Assembly (NCBI GenBank): GCA_903894655.1
Contig: CAITQY010000041.1
Coordinates: 1 to 8,862, forward strand
Direction of reading: 5' to 3'
From: an uncultured Gemmatimonadota bacterium
GTDB taxonomy: Bacteria > Gemmatimonadota > Gemmatimonadetes > Gemmatimonadales > Gemmatimonadaceae
DNA length: 8,862 nt
Shown here: piece by piece, positions 6,913 through 8,862 of the stretch
Numbering within the stretch: the stretch's first letter is position 1
How the letters are laid out: the number at the start of each line of letters is the position of its first letter
Made by a program: the position numbers and the translations under genes
Notes under the pieces: generated by a model
Seen by the model: only the letters and a program-made list of their open reading frames with translations
Databases searched by the model: none
Told to the model about the DNA's origin: nothing

Positions 6913-7328
6913 CGGCATCGTCCCGCACTACTCATGTGTAACTCGCGCGTGGCAACGGTGGCCATCGCCGAGCCCGTCCAAAGGACATCAGCCCGACCGC
7001 GGTGCAGCGCGCCAACGCCGCTCAGCGCCTCATCAACCCGCAGCCGCGTGGTGGGCCATCGGGTCGCCGCGACGGTCGCCTGAGCGGTATCGCACGGCGC
7101 GAGCAGCGCACGACCAACCACATTTCCCTGTTCGCGTTGAGCGCGGGCGATCTGCAACGCATCGTCGCCCAGCGTCGCCATCGAGGCCGAGGTGGCGGCG
7201 AGCACCAGACTGGCGATCGCGACCAGGACGAGAGCCATGAGACACTCGACGAGCAGCTGTCCGCGGCGCACCCGCCGGCTCTGGCGTGCGGGGAGCGAAC
7301 GAGGGCGCGGAAATGATAGGAGCGACAT
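6909..7328 (-). CDS. PilV-like prepilin (minor pilin)
   Basis: A short (139-residue) minor pilin-like protein. A basic leader of 23 residues ends RRVRRG, followed by QLLVECLMALVLVAIASLVL: cleavage after Gly23 gives Gln at +1 and Glu at +5 (E28), then the hydrophobic helix shared by all type IV pilins. The remaining roughly 90 residues hold two further cysteines (C78 and C138) and do not clearly match a named subfamily; PilV/GspI is the best guess from size and from its place before the PilW-like gene. The ATG at 7328 has no Shine-Dalgarno sequence and directly follows a GC-rich hairpin. No other start in this frame would leave a credible leader. Its stop overlaps the next start as ATGA. Confidence 0.75.
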   Translation of the reverse strand: MSLLSFPRPRSLPARQSRRVRRGQLLVECLMALVLVAIASLVLAATSASMATLGDDALQIARAQREQGNVVGRALLAPCDTAQATVAATRWPTTRLRVDEALSGVGALHRGRADVLWTGSAMATVATRELHMSSAGRCR

Positions 7329-7354
7329 GGCCGCACGGTACGGCGACCGCGGCC
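7329..7354 (-). other. GC-rich hairpin touching the PilV-like start codon
   Basis: On the minus-strand transcript, GGCCGC plus GGU pairs with ACC plus GCGGCC across a CGCCGU loop, with a 2-nt GU bulge on the 3' arm. That gives nine base pairs, eight of them G-C, and the 3' arm ends immediately before the AUG at 7328. No U-run follows, so it does not look like an intrinsic terminator. It occupies the place where a ribosome-binding site would be. Confidence 0.6.
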
Positions 7355-7385
7355 CCGACGTGTCATCCGAATCGTGCGCGCGGGA

Positions 7386-8597
7386 TCATGGCGCGGCGGG
7401 ACGCTCGACCGACGTGATCGCCGCCAGTCCGCTGGCGCCGGCGTGCAGGGGCAGCAAGATCACGAACGCGGCCCCCCCTTCGCGCGCGCGCTGCACCCAA
7501 ATCGTGCCGCCCATATTTTCGATCGTGCTGGCCACGATCGCGAGGCCAAGTCCGGTGCCCTTGCCCGGCTGCTTGGTCGAAAAAAACGGCTCGAAAATGC
7601 GCTCTTCATCCTCGGGCGCAACCCCGGTCCCCGAGTCGGCCATGACGATCTGCAGGAACCGTTCGGGCGATTCCGGGCGAGCGAGCCAAGCGAGCGCGCG
7701 CTTACTGGGCCGATGTGTCCACCGCTGTGGTGTCGGATCGGTGCGGCGCTTTTCGATCGACTCCGTGAACGATTCGGCGTGGTTGATGCGGCTGCTGATG
7801 ACGACGTCGCCCTCGCGATCCATGGCGTCGACCGCGTTCAGCAAGAGGTTCACGAACACCTGATCGAGATCGTGCCGTTCCGCAAAGACGACGCCATCGG
7901 GTGCCTCGAGCCCACGCGTGATCCGAAATCGGCGGATAATGCCCTGATCATCAAGCAGCCGAACAACCTCTTCGATCACGTCGTCAACGACGATCGGTTT
8001 GGGGGTCAGTCGTCGCGGCCGCGCGTAATCGAGCAGGCCGCGCATGATGCGATCGATCCGGGCGATCTCGCGTTCGAGCGCGTCAATCGGCTCCGTGGTT
8101 CCCGGCACATCGGTGGTGCGCATGCGCAGGACATGCGCGTAGTTCGCGATGGCCGACACCGGATTGCCGATTTCGTGCGAGATGCCGGCAGCGATGCGCC
8201 CCATGGTGGCCAGCTTCTCGACGCGCATGCGCGACTGGGTCGCCGCAAGCATCTGTTCGGTCATGCGGTTGATGCTGGTGGCCAGCTGCGCGAATTCATG
8301 CGTCTCCCCCACAGGTACCCGGCGGCTGTTGTCGCCCGCGGCAATCGCCTCGGCCGCTTCGACGCACTGCGCCAACGGGATCTCGACCAGGGTCACGACT
8401 TGCCGTCGCAAGACGCTCACCCACACTACCGAGACCGACACCACCAGCAGCGTGACCAGTGGCCACCGCAGGTAGGGCGGTAGGTATTCAGTGACCCACA
8501 TCGTCAGGATGATCGCCGCCAGCGCGCTGCCGCTGGCGAGGACGAGCACCTGCTTGAGTCGTTGATGAATGCGGGGAGTAGGAATGGCGAGCACCAA
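7386..8597 (-). CDS. Membrane sensor histidine kinase, HAMP + NtrB-like core
   Basis: Two-component sensor kinase, 403 residues. Two membrane segments (about 15-35 and 43-63) enclose only a very short outside loop, so it probably senses a membrane or cytoplasmic cue. A HAMP linker follows (about 64-118). The DHp domain carries SHEIGNPVSAI with the phosphoacceptor H141; the HExxNP form is typical of NtrB/PilS-like kinases. The ATPase domain has the N box (DQVFVNLLLNAVDAM, 245-259), a G1 box DSGTG (321-325), the F box region RIFEPFFSTK (333-342) and the G2 box GKGTGLGL (345-352). About 40 extra residues (272-313) lie between two ATPase-domain strands. The start is TTG 8597 or GTG 8594, with no clear ribosome site for either. 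The position between pilin genes suggests control of piliation, like PilS, but that is inference; it has two TM segments, not six, and no response regulator is present here. Confidence 0.93.
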   Translation of the reverse strand: MVLAIPTPRIHQRLKQVLVLASGSALAAIILTMWVTEYLPPYLRWPLVTLLVVSVSVVWVSVLRRQVVTLVEIPLAQCVEAAEAIAAGDNSRRVPVGETHEFAQLATSINRMTEQMLAATQSRMRVEKLATMGRIAAGISHEIGNPVSAIANYAHVLRMRTTDVPGTTEPIDALEREIARIDRIMRGLLDYARPRRLTPKPIVVDDVIEEVVRLLDDQGIIRRFRITRGLEAPDGVVFAERHDLDQVFVNLLLNAVDAMDREGDVVISSRINHAESFTESIEKRRTDPTPQRWTHRPSKRALAWLARPESPERFLQIVMADSGTGVAPEDEERIFEPFFSTKQPGKGTGLGLAIVASTIENMGGTIWVQRAREGGAAFVILLPLHAGASGLAAITSVERPAAP

Positions 8598-8677
8598 CGG
8601 AGGATGGGCGTCCCAAGCTCCGGTGGCAACGGGGTCGAAGCAGAAGAGTGACCGATCCGGGTGCGGACGGAATGACC

Positions 8678-8709
8678 AAGAGGGACCGAGCGATAGCTCG
8701 GCCCCTCTT
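8678..8709 (-). terminator. Probable intrinsic terminator after the pilin gene
   Basis: A 14-bp stem with a TATC loop: minus-strand AAGAGGGGCCGAGC, TATC, GCTCGGTCCCTCTT. All pairs are Watson-Crick except one G-U wobble in minus-strand RNA; the same position is an A-C mismatch on the plus strand, which favours minus-strand function. Only a short T-rich end follows (TCTTGG), so termination may be partial. It lies 95 nt after the pilin stop codon and 81 nt before the kinase start. Confidence 0.7.
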
Positions 8710-8803
8710 GTAATGCCGCCAGGAGCCAGTGCGGCAACCCGAGCGGCATCAATGCTCCCTCGACGACGCGACCACGCGCGCCGCCGACGGAATCATGTCG
8801 ACA

Positions 8804-8862
8804 TTACTTGCAGGTGGCGCCGCCCGGCTGGCCTTCGGCGAGGCCGGCCGGCGTGTCCGAAC
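8804..8862 (-). CDS. C-terminal end of a probable type IV pilin (partial)
   Basis: Only the last 18 codons and a TAA stop are visible, reading SDTPAGLAEGQPGGATCK. A Gly/Pro/Ala-rich tail ending in a single Cys next to the C-terminus is common in major type IV pilins, where that Cys closes the disulfide-bonded D-region. The strong hairpin downstream and the minor-pilin and pilMNOPQ genes beyond it fit a separately terminated, highly expressed pilin gene. The fragment is too short to prove this; another secreted or pilin-like protein is possible. Confidence 0.4.
   Translation of the reverse strand, partial: SDTPAGLAEGQPGGATCK

Noticed and set aside
7326..7388. Kinase and PilV-like protein as one gene split by a stop
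   Set aside because: The two are in the same frame across the TGA with 19 sense codons between, but both have complete, normal ends and the PilV-like protein needs its own free N-terminal leader.
7374..8483. 369-codon plus-strand open frame
   Set aside because: Antisense shadow of the histidine kinase, which has all its catalytic boxes; the plus-strand product is Arg/His/Asp-rich without recognisable features.
8504..8749. Small 81-codon minus-strand ORF with AGGGAG 5 nt before its ATG
   Set aside because: The start looks good, but it reads straight through the terminator hairpin and 94 nt into the kinase, and the peptide (Ser/Pro/Arg-rich) has no protein-like pattern; a translated leader cannot be excluded.
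1..8862. CRISPR arrays, tRNA or rRNA genes, insertion sequences
   Set aside because: No direct-repeat/spacer pattern, cloverleaf, rRNA-like sequence or transposase was seen by eye on either strand.

Overview
The window is a GC-rich stretch of bacterial chromosome in which every supported gene lies on the minus strand. It is most of a type IV pilus (T4P) biogenesis locus. The high GC, the diderm-type PilMNOPQ set and the gene style are compatible with a soil- or water-type Gram-negative such as Gemmatimonadota. That placement is an impression from the protein sequences, not a demonstrated assignment. Secretin, alignment-complex and pseudopilin genes together do show a cell with an outer membrane.

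Read in the direction of transcription (from high to low coordinates), the layout has four parts. (1) The last 18 codons of a probable pilin gene enter at the right edge (8804-8862), followed by a strong hairpin that looks like its terminator (8678-8709). (2) A two-TM, HAMP-containing NtrB-like sensor histidine kinase follows (7386-8597). (3) Next come three minor-pilin/pseudopilin-like genes: a short PilV-like (6909-7328), a PilW-like (6028-6912) and a PilX/GspK-like protein with a repeat-rich C-terminal half (4995-6068). The last two overlap the genes before them. (4) After a 222-base non-coding gap comes the tight pilM-pilN-pilO-pilP-pilQ operon (4772 down to 1). Gaps there are 11-12 nt or 4-nt ATGA overlaps, and pilQ runs off the left edge after 607 visible codons.

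Together these genes encode the trans-envelope part of a T4P machine. PilM is the cytoplasmic actin-like platform that binds the PilN N-terminus. PilN and PilO are inner-membrane bitopic proteins that dimerise in the periplasm. PilP links them to the PilQ secretin pore in the outer membrane. The minor pilins prime and cap the fibre, and the major pilin is probably the truncated gene at the right edge. The ATPases (PilB/PilT), PilC, prepilin peptidase PilD and a response regulator for the kinase are not in the window.

The locus is a recognisable conventional system rather than a wholly new one. The details most worth a second look are lineage-specific: a Ca2+-loop-like DxDGDGxxD motif and a two-cysteine insertion in PilQ, a 15-bp tandem repeat linker in PilQ, a roughly 40-residue insertion in the kinase ATPase domain, prepilin cleavage sites followed by Gln or Gly, a GC-rich hairpin touching the PilV-like start codon, and inverted repeats in the gap upstream of pilM.
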